From Bdellovibrionales bacterium (lineage in GTDB: Bacteria > Bdellovibrionota_G > JALEGL01 > JAGRAY01): DNA of 5,905 nt. The notes below the pieces were generated by a model. It was not told where the DNA came from. It saw only the letters and a program-made list of their open reading frames with translations, and did not search any database. A program made the position numbers and the translations under genes. This document shows positions 4,624 to 5,905 of this stretch, piece by piece. Where the stretch lies: positions 1 to 5,905 of the forward strand of contig JAGRAY010000111.1 of assembly GCA_020434375.1 (NCBI GenBank). The letters run 5' to 3'. How positions within the stretch are numbered: position 1 is the first letter of the stretch; each line of letters begins with the position of its first letter.

Positions 4624-5905
4624 TGAATAGCTCAAAAGGAAATATTTTTGTAGGTATCGGACTTCTGTTTTTTACTTTGATGGCGAGAGCTCAGCAAATT
4701 CAACCAGGAGCGATAGAAGTTGGCCCGATGGTAGGGTATTCATTTTTGGGAGATTATGGGTCAGAGCTTCCAGATAGTGGTTTATTTTATGGGTTAAGAA
4801 CAGGTATCTTTATGACAGAAAACGTTAGTTTTGAACCTACGTATCAATACTTAAAAACCCAAACTTCTGGTGTGCCCAGTGCAGATGTTGTCATGCATAG
4901 TGTACGTTTCAATTTAACGTATAATTTTTTACCTCAATTAAGAATTAATCCTTTGTTCACTGGTGGTTTAGGATGGAATCGCTATAAATCGGACACACCT
5001 ATTAAATCGAACGATCTTGGTATTAACATAGGTCTTGGGGTTCGCGCGAAACTTGTTCAAAATATTAATATGCGAATTGATGGTCGTTATGAATTTGTTG
5101 AAACAGATTTTTCAGAGCGCGAACATAATTATGAGGGTGCTCTAAGTATCAATTATATTTTTGGTGGTGAATCTCCTGTGGATTCTGATGGTGATGGTAT
5201 TAAGGATAAAAAAGATAGTTGCTCCGGTACACCACAAGGTGCAACAGTAGATGCAAAGGGTTGTCCTAGCGATGAAGACTCTGATGGCGTTTATGACGGT
5301 ATTGATCAATGTGCCAAAACGTTCTCTGGTTTTAAAGTTGATACCAAGGGTTGTACGTTGGATACTGACCAAGACACCGTTCCAGACGGGCCTGACGAGT
5401 GTCCTGATACGCCAAAAGGCGCACCCGTTGATTCAAAGGGTTGTTCGAGAGATACTGACGGTGACAATGTTCCAGACTTTGTGGACAAGTGTCCTTCAAC
5501 TCCGGAAGGAACGCGGGTAGATTCAACTGGATGCCCTCAAGATGCTGATCAAGACGGTATTTTAGATCATGTAGATATGTGCCCAAATACTAAAAAAGGA
5601 ACCAAGGTTGATCCTCAGGGTTGTCCTTTGCTTATGAAGTCTAAAGGTGTTTTAAAGGGAGTTAATTTTTATTCTGGTAAATCAAAGCTAACGGTAGATT
5701 CATTGCGGATTTTGGATAGTGTTGCAAAAGAACTCAATGAATTTCCTAATGTTCGAGTAGAAGTCCAGGGTCATACCGACAGCGTTGGATCAGATGAAAT
5801 CAATTTAAAAATTTCGCAACAGCGAGCTGATGCGGTATTGCAGTATTTGATATCAAAAGGCATTGACCCTTCTCGATTAATTTCCAAAGGATATGGAGAA
5901 ACTTC
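4623..5905 (+). CDS. OmpA family outer-membrane protein with five TSP3 repeats (3' end outside the window)
   Basis: A second outer-membrane/peptidoglycan tether; 427 codons are visible before the window ends. Domains: signal peptide (1-23, ending LMARA), OmpA-type barrel (about 28-181, ending NYIFGG), five TSP3 repeats (about 187-337) and an OmpA C-terminal domain from about 342. The C-terminal domain contains QGHTDSVG, ISQQRADAV and SKGYGE. Asp386 and Arg401 match the diaminopimelate-contacting pair; the final NRRVE-type motif lies beyond the edge. Barrel landmarks shared with the protein at 2568 include a DYGS or NYGS segment, FNLTYNFLP versus LNLLWNFLP, GRYEFVETD versus GRYNTVDIG, and HNYEG, so the two are paralogs. 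The ATG overlaps the MazG-like stop by one base. GGAGG (4606-4610) is 12 nt upstream, somewhat far, so translational coupling may contribute. Confidence 0.94.
   Translation, partial: MNSSKGNIFVGIGLLFFTLMARAQQIQPGAIEVGPMVGYSFLGDYGSELPDSGLFYGLRTGIFMTENVSFEPTYQYLKTQTSGVPSADVVMHSVRFNLTYNFLPQLRINPLFTGGLGWNRYKSDTPIKSNDLGINIGLGVRAKLVQNINMRIDGRYEFVETDFSEREHNYEGALSINYIFGGESPVDSDGDGIKDKKDSCSGTPQGATVDAKGCPSDEDSDGVYDGIDQCAKTFSGFKVDTKGCTLDTDQDTVPDGPDECPDTPKGAPVDSKGCSRDTDGDNVPDFVDKCPSTPEGTRVDSTGCPQDADQDGILDHVDMCPNTKKGTKVDPQGCPLLMKSKGVLKGVNFYSGKSKLTVDSLRILDSVAKELNEFPNVRVEVQGHTDSVGSDEINLKISQQRADAVLQYLISKGIDPSRLISKGYGET
5187..5633 (+). repeat. Five tandem 90-bp TSP3 repeats in the second OmpA-like gene
   Basis: Units start at 5187, 5277, 5367, 5457 and 5547, an exact 30-codon period. 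The common pattern is D-x-D-x-x-x-D, then D-x-C, T-x-x-G, VD and a Gly-Cys pair (GC). Units one and five are closest to the calcium-binding consensus (DGDGIKD, DQDGILD). Unit three has Thr in place of Gly (DQDTVPD), and unit two lacks the CPxT form (QCAKTF). The array likely forms a rigid calcium-stabilised spacer between the barrel and the peptidoglycan-binding domain. Confidence 0.88.

Noticed and set aside
5142..5586. Antisense open frames across the TSP3 repeats
   Set aside because: They are products of the 90-bp periodic sequence on the coding strand, which keeps stops out of phase; none has family-like character or a start signal.
5187..5633. Regular 90-bp repeats as a CRISPR-like or satellite array
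   Set aside because: The repeats are within one reading frame, are divergent at DNA level and encode TSP3 units; there is no repeat-spacer structure.

Overview
The window looks like chromosomal DNA from a moderately AT-rich Gram-negative (diderm) bacterium. It holds three predicted outer-membrane proteins with signal peptides. Two of these combine an OmpA-type beta-barrel, Cys-containing thrombospondin type-3 (TSP3) calcium-binding repeats and a peptidoglycan-binding OmpA C-terminal domain. That architecture is frequent in Bdellovibrio-like and other delta/gamma-proteobacterial lineages. A Bdellovibrionota-like host is my tentative guess; no rRNA or other decisive marker is present.

Layout. 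(1) 2-949, plus strand: the C-terminal 315 codons of isoleucyl-tRNA synthetase, of the long, eukaryote-like type. (2) 950-1760: about 800 bp without an intact gene. It contains a strong 15-bp hairpin (1005-1041), a minus-strand remnant (1057-1353) that reads like one divergent InlB B-repeat domain, and an AT-rich stretch with a perfect 12-bp inverted repeat (1448-1477). (3) 1761-3782, plus strand: a two-gene unit with a DUF481 outer-membrane barrel followed 12 nt later by an OmpA/TSP3 protein, closed by a rho-independent terminator at 3803-3842. (4) 3852-4205: mscL, the large-conductance mechanosensitive channel, with an unusually short periplasmic loop. (5) 4261-5905: a MazG-like NTP pyrophosphohydrolase whose stop overlaps the start of a second OmpA/TSP3 protein that runs off the right edge. 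An extended -10 promoter sits so close to the MazG-like start codon that the transcript is predicted to be leaderless.

Theme. From 1761 onward the genes are mostly about the envelope: an outer-membrane barrel, two paralogous outer-membrane/peptidoglycan tethers with different repeat numbers (three and five), and an osmotic safety valve. The MazG-like housecleaning enzyme is the exception, and is translationally linked to the second tether. I see no CRISPR array, insertion sequence, tRNA or phage module, and no clear evidence of a wholly new system. The most notable points are the OmpA/TSP3 paralog pair flanking mscL-mazG, the predicted leaderless mazG transcript, the short-loop MscL and the InlB-like gene remnant.
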